Shown here one piece after another: positions 42,703-52,395 of a DNA stretch of 64,000 nucleotides. The stretch is from Bacteroidota bacterium (GTDB taxonomy: Bacteria > Bacteroidota > Bacteroidia > B-17B0 > Aurantibacillaceae). The DNA is taken from contig JADJDM010000012.1 of NCBI GenBank assembly GCA_016702705.1, positions 178,249-242,248 of the forward strand. Reading direction: 5' to 3'. How positions within the stretch are numbered: position 1 is the stretch's first letter; every line of letters begins with the position of its first letter. The position numbers and the translations under genes were made by a program. The notes below the pieces were generated by a model. It saw only the letters and a list, made by a program, of their open reading frames with translations. It made no database searches and was not told the DNA's origin.

Positions 42703-45700
42703 TTATTTATTTCCTTTTGTAATAATTATTTTACCTATTGTCAATTTACTAGTTGCAGTAGGATTTCCTTCTTTTCCTTTATTTACTCTGTATAAATAAG
42801 CTCCTTCTTGTAGGTCGCTTAAATCAATTGAATAAACATCTTGTTTGATTTCAAAAGTAACAGTTTTTACCTTTTGTCCAACCAAGTTAAATAAATCAAC
42901 GCTAACATTCCCTTCCTCTTGATTATCAATTGATATAAACATTGAATTAGAAGCAAGGATTAGGATACACCTTAATATCAGCATCGTTTTTAGTAAGTGA
43001 TTTTAATCCCACAGGATATATATTATCATAATGAACTTGAGCACTATCAGCAGATTCTTGTAAGTCGTTTAAATCATCGCCACAAATTAAAGCAAAAGCC
43101 ACTTTAACAGAATCACCTGCATTTACATTAAATGGGCCTGTTGAAACTATATTTAATACATCTTCTCCATCTGCATCAGCCAAAACCAGCTTGCAAACGT
43201 GGAGTTGATAAGGCTGTGTACTTATCTGCTGTACTATAATAATTTCCTGCATCATTAATATCCAACCCACCAGCTCCACCAGCAGTATTATCAATTCCAT
43301 AATGATTACCTGGTTCATTGTTTAATACTTTAATGCCTGCGTATTTACCATTTGTTCCACTAAACCAAGCGTAACCCATTTTTCTAGCTGCATCGTAATC
43401 CGCTTTGTTTTTAGCGTAATCAGTTGCTCCGTTTGATGGTCCAGGAATATCCCAATCAGAACCGATTCCTGCAAATAAATTAGTTAAAGCCGTTGCGCCT
43501 GTGTTCTTGATAAAATACTCAACAATAACATATTTTCTATTTCCTGGTGTACTCCAAGCATAAGCATTGTGTCTTACATTAACATTTTGCACTGGAGTAG
43601 CTGCCGCATCATCAAATACACCATGAACATCGAACTCAGAAACCACATCTGGGAATGCCTTATAAACATTTGTAACAGAAACAAAATCTGCATCAGATGT
43701 TGATCCATCTGCTCCACGCACTCTATCAGAAACAGCAGTTGCACTTGTGCCAATCATTAATCCACCTTCATACAACATTTGTGTTCCTAAGTACGTAAAT
43801 CCTAAACCTTCAGTTGCACCATCTTGATTCCAACCAATTTTACTTTTACTTGTAATTGTTGTTTGAAGATCATTTATTCTCACATTAATGTAATCAACAT
43901 TAGTTGTAACATTAATAAAATAACTAGTTGCATAAGAACCATCTTTAATTAATACTCTAAACGTAATTACTGTATTTAAAGGAGTTCCTGCATTAATTTT
44001 AAATTTGAAAGGGTCAGCATTATTGTTAGTTGATGCTAATGTGTTTAAAACACCCAATGTAGTAGTTGTATCAACAACCGTAACATTTGCACCATTTACT
44101 ACAGCTTTAATAGATGCTGTTGTACCAGCTGATGTAGCTGCTAAATAATTCACGAACTCACCAGAAATATGCAATGTATCTCCAACTATAAAAGCCATGT
44201 CATTATTATCAACAACGTCTTCGTTTTGGAACACAACTGATGAGCCTTGAGGGTCAACTAAAGCGCGGAATGCATTTAAACGACCTGTTCCCATTTTATT
44301 TCTCCATAAAGTAGAAGACAAATAAGCTGATGCACCTGGTGTAATATTTGGATTAGTAGTTGCATTATAAATCGAATAATTATTATCAGTAGTTTGTTTT
44401 AAACGCTGACCAATTTGCATTGCTGTATAAGTTGGAAACTTTGATTTAACCAAAGCTGCAGCCCCAGCAGTAATAGGCGAAGCCATAGATGTACCATCCA
44501 AAGAAGAATATAAATTATTGTAGATAGTAGAATAAATATCATTTCCTGGTGTACAAATATCTACCGTATAATTATAATTTGAGAAAGATGCCTTTGAGTC
44601 ATTAACTGAATTAGTGGCTGCAACAGAAAGAACATAAGTGTAAGCTGCTGGGTAAAAAGCGGCGTCGGCGCCATCATTTCCAGCAGCAGCAACAACTAAT
44701 GCGTTTTTTGTTAGAGTTGCATAATCAATTACGTCTTGCCCAAAAGAACCTCCACCTGCACCGCCCCACGAACAATTAATAACACTAGCTCCATGATCAG
44801 CGGCATAAGTAATGCCTTCATAACCACCAATAATATAACCAGCACCACCAGCACCACGAGTATCGTTATCGGCAGCAGCTTTCACTATTAATAATTTACA
44901 ATTAAAACCGATACCAGCTCCACCAATTCCATTATCGGATACTTCCGAAGCACAGCCTGACACATGCGAACCATGATTATTGTTTGCTCCTAAGCAGTTC
45001 GGATTATTGTCGCCAACTACAGCATTGTAATCTGCGCCTCCCATGTCCCAACCTTGATAATTATCAATGTATCCATCTCCATCATCATCTGTTCCGTTTA
45101 CTGGATCAGCTGTGTTTTGATAAATATTAGCAGCCAAATCTGGGTGATCTAAATCACTCCACTATCAACAATTCCTATAACTGTATTAACATCTCCGCGA
45201 GAACCTCCTAAACTCAAATCCCATGCTTTATATGCACGAATACGTTTTAAGAAATTGTGTTGATCGTTAGTTGTGCTTGTAAGGGCTGAATCTGCTTTTG
45301 GGTCATTTGGTTCATAATCAGAAAGCTTATAGATATAATGAGGCTCAGCATAAGTTAGCGCGCCCGAAGCTAATAATTGATTAGCAGCAGTTTCAATATC
45401 AACAGAACCAGTATAAGTTAACTGATAAATCAATGATAAATCTGCATACTTTTGACCTAATTCATTTTTTTCCTTAACAGGTGGTTTATGATTTGGAAAT
45501 TTCTTCTCCAATTTAGCAACCCCCAAATAATTTAATGCTAATTGCAAATCTGGATGTTGAATACTTGTTAAACCTGCTCCACCTCTAAACTGAGGACTTA
45601 CCTTAAACACAATCGTTTTAGGTAAATAATCACTTTCGGTAATAGTGGCAGGCAATACAAATTTCTTAATCTTTTTATAAGGAGTTTTAGCTCCATTTTG

Positions 45701-45769
45701 CGCTGTAGCATCAACCGTTAGAAACATTCCAACGGCTAAACTTAAAGCGTACAAAGTTGTACTTTTCAT
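42703..45769 (-). pseudogene. Subtilisin-like (S8) serine peptidase with T9SS domain, broken by three indels
   Basis: One gene read in four frames. The signal peptide and propeptide (45149-45769) lead to the catalytic Asp in IGIVDSG. One base is missing at about 45154/45155 (GTGAT for GTGGAT); correction gives VDLDHPDLAANIY. The catalytic domain has His in NNHGSHVSGC and Ser in LDGTSMASPI. An extra C at 43180/43181 breaks the frame again before GEDVLNIVSTGPFNV, and an extra A at 42955/42956 interrupts the T9SS motif, restored as VYPNPASNSM. Corrected length is 3066 bases (1021 residues), an exact multiple of three. All catalytic residues survive, which favours sequencing errors or very recent inactivation. 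Confidence 0.88.
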
Positions 45770-45916
45770 TTTGGTTTGGTTTTAGTGTAGTAAATATAGC
45801 TTTTTAATACTGATATTCAAAGTTCAATAATAAGTATACTCTGCAATTATATTCATTATTTTTTACTAACGAGCAATTTTAATGATAAACGGCATAAAAT
45901 ATTTATTTATCGTAAA

Positions 45917-46360
45917 CTACTTGTAATCAATCATATCGACAATTTGTTGGGGCTTTCCATCGATTATTTGATAGTAAACATGAACAAGACCATTTGTTAA
46001 AATTACATATTCAGCATTATGAACCAAATTATAACGCAAGGCTTGTTCTGCCACACTTTTATTGATTTTTACATTAGGCGCTTTGCATTCCGCTAAAACA
46101 CAAATCTTTTTATCGATATTATAGATAATAACATCAGTGCGCTTTTGTGTTTTATTCAAAACTAAACCTGTTTCTAAAGAAAACAAACTCTTTGGATAAT
46201 GCTTTTGATGAAAAAGATATGAAACCAAGTTTTGCCTCACCCACTCTTCTGGACTTAAATCAACAAATTTTTTCCTAATACCATCGAATATCATTAAACC
46301 TCCCTTGTCGTTTTTTTTAAAACGAAATTCATAATCAGGAAAATTTAATTTTGGTAACAA
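45917..46360 (-). CDS. HsdR N-terminal-domain nuclease-like protein
   Basis: 147 residues made only of the type I restriction HsdR N-terminal (HSDR_N_2) fold. It contains a PD-(D/E)XK-type core (KRTDVIIYN, VLAECKAPN) and VAEQALRYNLVHNAEYVILTNG. Start TTG 46360. No methylase, specificity or helicase gene is present, so this is not a restriction system. It is divergent from the AMP nucleosidase and holA genes. Function unknown, perhaps DNA maintenance. Confidence 0.88.
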   Translation of the reverse strand: MLPKLNFPDYEFRFKKNDKGGLMIFDGIRKKFVDLSPEEWVRQNLVSYLFHQKHYPKSLFSLETGLVLNKTQKRTDVIIYNIDKKICVLAECKAPNVKINKSVAEQALRYNLVHNAEYVILTNGLVHVYYQIIDGKPQQIVDMIDYK

Positions 46361-46428
46361 TGCGTTTTAAGATTAACTTTGATAAGTATTACAAATGTAG
46401 CTATTATTAATTATTTCAAAATATACTT

Positions 46429-47199
46429 ATGAAGACAAAAGAAGAAATCGTAAACAACTGGTTACCCCGCTACACAGGAAAAAAATTAGAAGACTTTGGC
46501 GAATACATATTACTTACCAATTTTGGTGGCTATGTGAAAATGTTTGCTGAGTGGAATAAAGTTGAAGTTGAAGGCCTTGACAGACCAATGCAATCAGCTA
46601 CACATGGTAATATTACCATCATCAATTTTAGTATGGGAAGCGCAATGGCTGCAACCATTATGGATTTATTAACTGCTATTTCACCTAAAGCTGTATTGTT
46701 TTTAGGAAAATGTGGTGGATTAAAAAAGAAAAATCAAATTGGTGATTTTATTTTACCAATTGCAGCAATAAGAGGCGAAGGAACATCAAACGATTATTTA
46801 CCTGTTGAAGTTCCTGCGTTACCATCATTTAATTTGCAAAAAGCGATTTCTTATACGATTCGTTTAAGCGGTTCTGATTATTGGACAGGAACTGTATTTA
46901 CTACTAACCGCCGTGTGTGGGAACATGATGAGGAGTTTAAAGAACACCTTCGCAAAATGCGGGCAATGGCAATTGATATGGAAACAGCGACTATTTTTAG
47001 TGTTGGTTTTCATAACGAAATTCCAACAGGTGCTCTGCTTTTAGTGAGCGATCAACCTATGATTCCAGAAGGAGTTAAAACAGAAGAGAGCGACAAAAAA
47101 GTTTCGAGCCAATTTGTAGATGCACATTTACGCATTGGAATTGATTCATTAAAAGAATTACAAAACACAGGTATCTCTGTAAAACATCTTAAGTTTTAA
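46429..47199 (+). CDS. amn: AMP nucleosidase (short form)
   Basis: 256 residues of the nucleoside phosphorylase fold: LFLGKCGGLKKKNQIGDFILPIAAIRGEG, AIDMETATIFSVGF. It cleaves AMP to adenine and ribose 5-phosphate. It lacks the extra N-terminal domain of the E. coli enzyme (484 residues), as is usual in Bacteroidota. 7 bases upstream of holA. Confidence 0.9.
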   Translation: MKTKEEIVNNWLPRYTGKKLEDFGEYILLTNFGGYVKMFAEWNKVEVEGLDRPMQSATHGNITIINFSMGSAMAATIMDLLTAISPKAVLFLGKCGGLKKKNQIGDFILPIAAIRGEGTSNDYLPVEVPALPSFNLQKAISYTIRLSGSDYWTGTVFTTNRRVWEHDEEFKEHLRKMRAMAIDMETATIFSVGFHNEIPTGALLLVSDQPMIPEGVKTEESDKKVSSQFVDAHLRIGIDSLKELQNTGISVKHLKF

Positions 47200-47206
47200 T
47201 TAGCAT

Positions 47207-48256
47207 TTGATGAAAGAGTTTGATGAAATAATGACCAACTTAAAGCGTAAAATCTTTAAGCCGGTTTATTTTTTATGTGGTGAAGAACCATTTTACATTG
47301 ATAAGATTAGCGATTTTATTGAGCACAATGTGTTGGATGAAAGTGAGCGCGAATTTAACCAAAGTGTTTTGTACGGAAGCGATTTGGATATGGCCGCTAT
47401 AGTTGGCGCCGCTAAGCGTTTTCCAATGATGAGCGAATACCAAGTGGTTATTATTAAAGAAGCTCAGAACATAAAGGAATTTGCAAAAGCAGATAAAGAT
47501 GAAAGCGAGAAAAAAACACCTGCACCTAATCTGTTTTTAAATTACGTAGAAAACTCTCAGCCTTCCACCATTTTAGTAATTTGTCTTAAATACAAAAAAA
47601 TAGATAAGCGTACTGCACTTTACAAAGCATTACAAAAAAAGGCGGTTTATCTTGAATCAGATAAACTATACGACAATCAAATTCCAGCTTGGGTAAACGA
47701 ATACATTAAAGAGAAAGGTTACAAAATAAATCCTCGTGCTTCGCAAATGCTTGCCGATTATTTAGGAAACGACCTTTCAAAAATTTCAAACGAGTTAGAC
47801 AAGATGTTTATCAGTATCCCATCAGGGGCTGAAATTAGTATAGAACAGATACAAGAAAACATTGGAATTAGTAAAGATTTTAATGTGTTTGAATTGCAAG
47901 ATGCACTTGCTAAAAAAGATGTTTTAAAAGCAAATCAAATCATTAATTATTTTGCAGCAAACCCTAAAGACAATCCAATTGTTTTGGTTTTAAGTAATTT
48001 GTATAACTACTTTAATAAAGTATTATTGTATCATTTTGTTGTTGACAAAAACAAATTTAGCGCAGCCAAAGAACTTGGTGTAAATCCTTTCTTTGTTGAT
48101 GGATACCAACGCGCAGCAAATAACTTTGGCACTGCAAAATTGAAAATGATTTTTAGTTACTTACGCGAAGCCGATTTAAAATCGAAAGGAATTGATAATC
48201 CAAGCACAACACATGGCGAACTTTTAAAGGAATTGGTTTTTAAAATTCTTCATTAA
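47207..48256 (+). CDS. holA: DNA polymerase III delta subunit
   Basis: 349 residues, clamp-loader delta. Seen: KPVYFLCGEEPFYIDKI at the start, a RFPMMSEYQVVIIKEAQ segment, ANQMLADYLGNDL-like SQMLADYLGNDLSKISNELDK, and the VFELQDALAKKDVLKANQI helix. It opens the sliding clamp for loading. Only 1 base from the aldehyde dehydrogenase gene. Confidence 0.94.
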   Translation: MMKEFDEIMTNLKRKIFKPVYFLCGEEPFYIDKISDFIEHNVLDESEREFNQSVLYGSDLDMAAIVGAAKRFPMMSEYQVVIIKEAQNIKEFAKADKDESEKKTPAPNLFLNYVENSQPSTILVICLKYKKIDKRTALYKALQKKAVYLESDKLYDNQIPAWVNEYIKEKGYKINPRASQMLADYLGNDLSKISNELDKMFISIPSGAEISIEQIQENIGISKDFNVFELQDALAKKDVLKANQIINYFAANPKDNPIVLVLSNLYNYFNKVLLYHFVVDKNKFSAAKELGVNPFFVDGYQRAANNFGTAKLKMIFSYLREADLKSKGIDNPSTTHGELLKELVFKILH

Positions 48257-48257
48257 T

Positions 48258-49676
48258 ATGTCAACTGAATACAAAATATTTTGTGCGGGCGAATTTATTT
48301 CTACAGCAAATAAATTAGCAGTAATAAATCCATACGATAATAAAGAGTTTGCACATACGTATCTTGCTGATGAGAACATTTTAATCTCTGCAATTGAAAA
48401 AGCATTGCAGGTTCAAAAAGAGTTAAAGGATTTGCCCAGCTTTAAAAAATTTGAAATTCTTCGTTACATATCTGAGCAATTAAAAAGTAAACGAGAAGAA
48501 TTAGCCGAATTACTTTGTTTAGAAAGTGCAAAGCCAATAAAATATGCATTAGCTGAAATTGATCGTTCCGCACAAACATTTTTAATTGCTGCTGAAGAAA
48601 GTAAACGTTTGCCAAAAGAATACATATCACTAGATTGGACTCCAAACGGGGTAAACAAAGAAGGTATTATTAATTATTTTCCTGTTGGTTTAGTTGCAGG
48701 TATTGCCCCATTTAATTTCCCAATGAATTTAGCAGTGCATAAAATTGCGCCTGCCATTGCAAGTGGATGTCCTATTATTTTAAAGCCTGCAAGTAAAACT
48801 CCATTATCAACTTTAGCTTTAGCAAAAATTATTGCAGAAACTGATTTACCAAAAGGTAGCGTTTCTATTTTACCTTGCAATAGAATAGTAGCCGAATTAT
48901 TAGTGCGCGATGAAAGAATAAAACTATTAAGTTTTACTGGCTCTCCTGAAATTGGTTGGAAAATGAAAGCCAATGCAGGAAAGAAAAAAATTGTGTTAGA
49001 ACTTGGCGGAAACGCCGGAGTTATTGTTACAGAAAAAACAAACATCAGTCGCATCATTAAAAAATGTTTAGCTGGTGCATTTGCGTATAGCGGCCAAATT
49101 TGCATCCATGCGCAACGCTTTGTTGTTCATACAACTTTGTTTGATGAATTTGTTGAAGCATTAAAAAAAGAAACTCAAACTTTATCATCAGGAAACCCTT
49201 TAGATGCAACAACTGACTTTAGCGTAATGATTGATGAAGAAAACGCAAAACGTGCCGAACAATGGATAAATGAAGCTATTGAAAGTGGGGCAAAATTAGT
49301 TTGCGGCGGAAAAAGAAAAGGAAATTATTTAGAACCAACAATACTTACTAATTGTAATACAAACATGAAAGTATATGCAGAAGAAGTATTTGCGCCCATA
49401 ATCACAATTGAAAAATATCAGAACAACATTGAAGAAGCAGTAAACATAATTAATAATACACGTTTTGGTTTACAGTGTGGCGTGTTTACAGACTCGATTG
49501 AAGAATTAAATTATTGCATGCAACATTTAGAAGTTGGAGGTATCATCCACAACGATGTTCCTACTTTACGTTTTGACCAAATGCCTTATGGTGGAATTAA
49601 AGATAGCGGTTTGGGCCGTGAAGGTGTGCGTTATGCAATAATGGATATGATGGAAGCAAAAGTGTTAGTGAAATAG
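48258..49676 (+). CDS. NAD(P)-dependent aldehyde dehydrogenase
   Basis: 472 residues. Seen: the cofactor region PFNFPMNLAVHKIAPAIASG, SFTGSPEIGWKM, the catalytic Glu in LELGGNAG and the nucleophile Cys in YSGQICIHAQRF. The end reads PYGGIKDSGLGREGVRYA. It oxidises an aldehyde to the acid; the set of residues resembles succinate-semialdehyde or glyceraldehyde-3-phosphate (non-phosphorylating) enzymes. The substrate is not determined. Confidence 0.92.
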   Translation: MSTEYKIFCAGEFISTANKLAVINPYDNKEFAHTYLADENILISAIEKALQVQKELKDLPSFKKFEILRYISEQLKSKREELAELLCLESAKPIKYALAEIDRSAQTFLIAAEESKRLPKEYISLDWTPNGVNKEGIINYFPVGLVAGIAPFNFPMNLAVHKIAPAIASGCPIILKPASKTPLSTLALAKIIAETDLPKGSVSILPCNRIVAELLVRDERIKLLSFTGSPEIGWKMKANAGKKKIVLELGGNAGVIVTEKTNISRIIKKCLAGAFAYSGQICIHAQRFVVHTTLFDEFVEALKKETQTLSSGNPLDATTDFSVMIDEENAKRAEQWINEAIESGAKLVCGGKRKGNYLEPTILTNCNTNMKVYAEEVFAPIITIEKYQNNIEEAVNIINNTRFGLQCGVFTDSIEELNYCMQHLEVGGIIHNDVPTLRFDQMPYGGIKDSGLGREGVRYAIMDMMEAKVLVK

Positions 49677-49969
49677 GTCTCGATAGTTTTTTTGTTGACT
49701 ATATAAATCACGTTACTTTTTTAATCTCTATGCCAACAAAAAAACTCGACCTGACTTAAGGTCACTAATGATGGTTTTCGCAAAGTTAATACTATGTTTG
49801 TTGGCTTCGGAAGTTTCGATAAAATCTTAAATAATTTCGCCAACAAAAAAACTCGACCTGACTAACGTAAAAACATGACTCCATTTTAGTCAGGTCGAGT
49901 GTTTTAAGTGGACAATGGATTTAATTTAGAAAAGAGATTATCAATGTCCGCTTAAAATGTATCGAGACC
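49676..49969. repeat. Hairpin-rich non-coding block bounded by inverted repeats
   Basis: The block begins at the last base of the aldehyde dehydrogenase stop codon. Ends are GGTCTCGATA (49676-49685) and TATCGAGACC (49960-49969). Inside, a 25-base direct repeat starts GCCAACAAAAAAACTCGACC at 49732 and again at 49839. The second copy pairs with AGTCAGGTCGAGT (49888-49900). A further imperfect hairpin joins TTTTAAGTGGACA (about 49903) with TGTCCGCTTAAAA (about 49945). No gene is seen. It may be a MITE-like insertion or a structured RNA/terminator array for the two convergent genes. Confidence 0.75.
49851..49900 (-). terminator. Likely terminator of the 50-kb minus-strand gene
   Basis: A 13-bp perfect stem (ACTCGACCTGACT / AGTCAGGTCGAGT) with a 24-base loop is followed on the minus strand by TTTTTTTG. 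It lies about 80 bases after the stop at 49981. Confidence 0.65.
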
Positions 49970-49980
49970 CAATAACGTAA

Positions 49981-51492
49981 TTACTTCTTAGGAAATGGAA
50001 CATTGTAATATGACATAATGTTTTTAATCAAAGTACCAACGTGCTTTAAATTTTCTTTTTCTTCGGTAGCTTCATATGTATTATACAATTTTTCCGCATA
50101 TTGCTTGCGTTCTGTTGTAATCCATTGAGAAGCGTAGTAATAAGCGCAAATGGTTATGTCGTTCTCTTCGTTAACCGAATTTCCGTTGGTTGATTTTTTA
50201 TAGCGTTTGTAGCACTCTGCCACTTTTTCGTATTGCTTTAAACTGAAATAACCAATTGCTAAACTTGCAAATATTTGATCCAAGAATTTTTGAAAAGGTA
50301 TTTGCTGATAGGTAATTAAAGTTTCTTCAATAATATCTGTTGCCTTTTTTATTTCTTCTTTCGTTCCCAATAATAACAAGCCGCTATACAAACTACGAAC
50401 ATTAATTAGCTTAATGATGTAACCTTCATTCCATAAAGGCTTTTCAAGCTCATGTACTAAACGTGATTTAATGAAGTTAATGTTTTGTTTAATATCCTCA
50501 GGTAAATCGCGGTAATGATTTTCCCTAAAGGTTTCTCCATAATGACTAATGTAATGACTTGCTTGAATTGCAATTGCAAAAATTTCAGGGATATTAACAT
50601 AGCTATGCCAAAACTTTAAATGAGAACTTTCTTCAATCATTCGCTGCGACTCCTTCATCATTCCATGCGAATCGAGCTTATTAACCATGTATTGAAGTTT
50701 TAAGCCCAACACTTTAAACATGGCGTCATCCAAGAAAGAGAAAATAACGAAACTATTGTTGTTTAAATCTCTTTCTATTTTTTCTAACCCTTCTAAAGTT
50801 TCTTTATTGAAAAAATCTGGGTTATTTAAGAAGCTTAACTCATAATACTTCCCAAAGCGGGCTAAAATACTGATAGAAAAACATGAATGATTCGTGTACT
50901 TATCAAACTCACTTTCTTTCGGTTTTAATTTCTTATCAACGATTAAGTTTTCTTTTCGCTTAAAATGCAAGTTCTCTCTTAACAAAAGATATACTTCATT
51001 TAAACAACGCTCGTTGTCAATTAACTCTGCAATACGTTTATGATACTTTACTTCTTCTTTTGATTCAGTAATAAAACTTTGCTGTGATAAAAATTTTAAA
51101 GCATTTATATTGGTCGTAAAGTCCTCTATCTTTTCCGCTACATCTGCTAGGTATTCCGCAATTGTATTTGCTTTTTCTCTATCTCCTTGGTTAATTTTTT
51201 CCTCAATCATTATCAAGTTATGCTTTAAATAGGAAGGATAATTCCTACTTAAATATGAACTTAACTTAAGCGTGTGATGCGTTAATTGCAAAAACTTCTT
51301 TTTTGTTTTGTCCTTATGGTCGCCATAAATTCGGCTACACAATTTATCTGTATCAGGTTGCTCCCAACCAAAATTTCTAATTTCATTAATAAGTTTAAAC
51401 GACAGCTCTGCCTTAACAGAGCGCAAATGCGTTGAAAATTCATTAAAATGAAAATCGTTTAATAATAAAATATGTTTTTGAATGCTTAACAT
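49981..51492 (-). CDS. Large helical protein of unknown function
   Basis: 503 residues, soluble, with no signal peptide. The sequence is almost entirely helical with TPR-like stretches toward the end (FLDQIFASLAIGYFSLKQYEKVAECYKRYKKS, AEKLYNTYEATEEKENLKHVGTLI). Proteins of this type are scattered in Bacteroidota without known function. It stands alone between the neuB cluster and the hairpin block. Confidence 0.75.
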   Translation of the reverse strand: MLSIQKHILLLNDFHFNEFSTHLRSVKAELSFKLINEIRNFGWEQPDTDKLCSRIYGDHKDKTKKKFLQLTHHTLKLSSYLSRNYPSYLKHNLIMIEEKINQGDREKANTIAEYLADVAEKIEDFTTNINALKFLSQQSFITESKEEVKYHKRIAELIDNERCLNEVYLLLRENLHFKRKENLIVDKKLKPKESEFDKYTNHSCFSISILARFGKYYELSFLNNPDFFNKETLEGLEKIERDLNNNSFVIFSFLDDAMFKVLGLKLQYMVNKLDSHGMMKESQRMIEESSHLKFWHSYVNIPEIFAIAIQASHYISHYGETFRENHYRDLPEDIKQNINFIKSRLVHELEKPLWNEGYIIKLINVRSLYSGLLLLGTKEEIKKATDIIEETLITYQQIPFQKFLDQIFASLAIGYFSLKQYEKVAECYKRYKKSTNGNSVNEENDITICAYYYASQWITTERKQYAEKLYNTYEATEEKENLKHVGTLIKNIMSYYNVPFPKK

Positions 51493-51552
51493 TTACCCGC
51501 CCAAGATAAACAAACAATTGAAAATTTGAAAATTTATTAAACAAAAAAAAAA

Positions 51553-52395
51553 TTAAATAGTTAGAAGTGCAAGCTGGGCAGCTACTTCAGCAGAACTGAT
51601 TTTCTTCACTTCCAATACATGAAGAATTTTAGGATAGTTTTTTAACAAAGGCAGAAACCAATAATCTGAGGTAATACTCAAATTGTTGTCAAATTCACCT
51701 TCATTATCGCTATGATGAATACATTGCGTATTCTCAACTAAGTCATTAAAGAATTTTATCTTATCAAATCCTAATGTGTTCGCTGAAACTTTTACATGGG
51801 CAGTATCTAATAAAAGTCCAACACGTTTGTCATTAGCATCTGCAATCATTTTTTTGCACTCGTTGCTTTCTACACACAAAAGAGGATTAGTGCCATCTTC
51901 GTAAACATTCATCTTAGCAAGTACATTGTTTTCTAGTAAAAAATTTAAACCTGTTGCTTTGCTTTGTTTTAATACTTCATGAATTGAGTCGATAAAAATT
52001 GTCCAATGCAAATTTTTATCAATGCTTTTGGCACGAGACAATTGTTGGCCTAACTCATTTGGATCAGGATCAATGCAAAACCCTGCATGTGCCGAGAAAA
52101 AAGGAGCTCCAGCTTTTTCAGATAATTGCATTCCTTTTACACAATGTGCAATTGATTTTTTACGAATTTCCTTATTTGTACTTGCAAGGTTTAATACAAA
52201 AGGAACTTCTGGTGCCGGAAAATAATTGTGAGCGTATTTTTTTTTGGTTTTCGCATTTAGGAAAACACTTTCCATATCATCACGAAAAGGCATGCCCGAA
52301 CTAAACTCGGGAATAAAATTATTTTGAATGCATGTGTTTACAAACTCTTCTACAGGCTTACCTAAAAAAGCGATTGAACTTACTGCAACTTCCAT
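51553..52395 (-). CDS. TIM-barrel sugar-phosphate isomerase/epimerase-like protein
   Basis: 280 residues of the AP endonuclease 2/xylose-isomerase-like fold. Metal ligands are in FFSAHAGFC, FLLENN, GLLLDTAHVKVS, and HHSDNEGEFDNN. It overlaps the neuB stop/start by one base, so it probably acts on the same sugar pathway. The exact reaction is unknown. Confidence 0.85.
   Translation of the reverse strand: MEVAVSSIAFLGKPVEEFVNTCIQNNFIPEFSSGMPFRDDMESVFLNAKTKKKYAHNYFPAPEVPFVLNLASTNKEIRKKSIAHCVKGMQLSEKAGAPFFSAHAGFCIDPDPNELGQQLSRAKSIDKNLHWTIFIDSIHEVLKQSKATGLNFLLENNVLAKMNVYEDGTNPLLCVESNECKKMIADANDKRVGLLLDTAHVKVSANTLGFDKIKFFNDLVENTQCIHHSDNEGEFDNNLSITSDYWFLPLLKNYPKILHVLEVKKISSAEVAAQLALLTI

Noticed and set aside
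45917..46360. Type I restriction-modification system
   Set aside because: Only the HsdR N-terminal fold is present; no HsdM, HsdS or helicase domain exists nearby.
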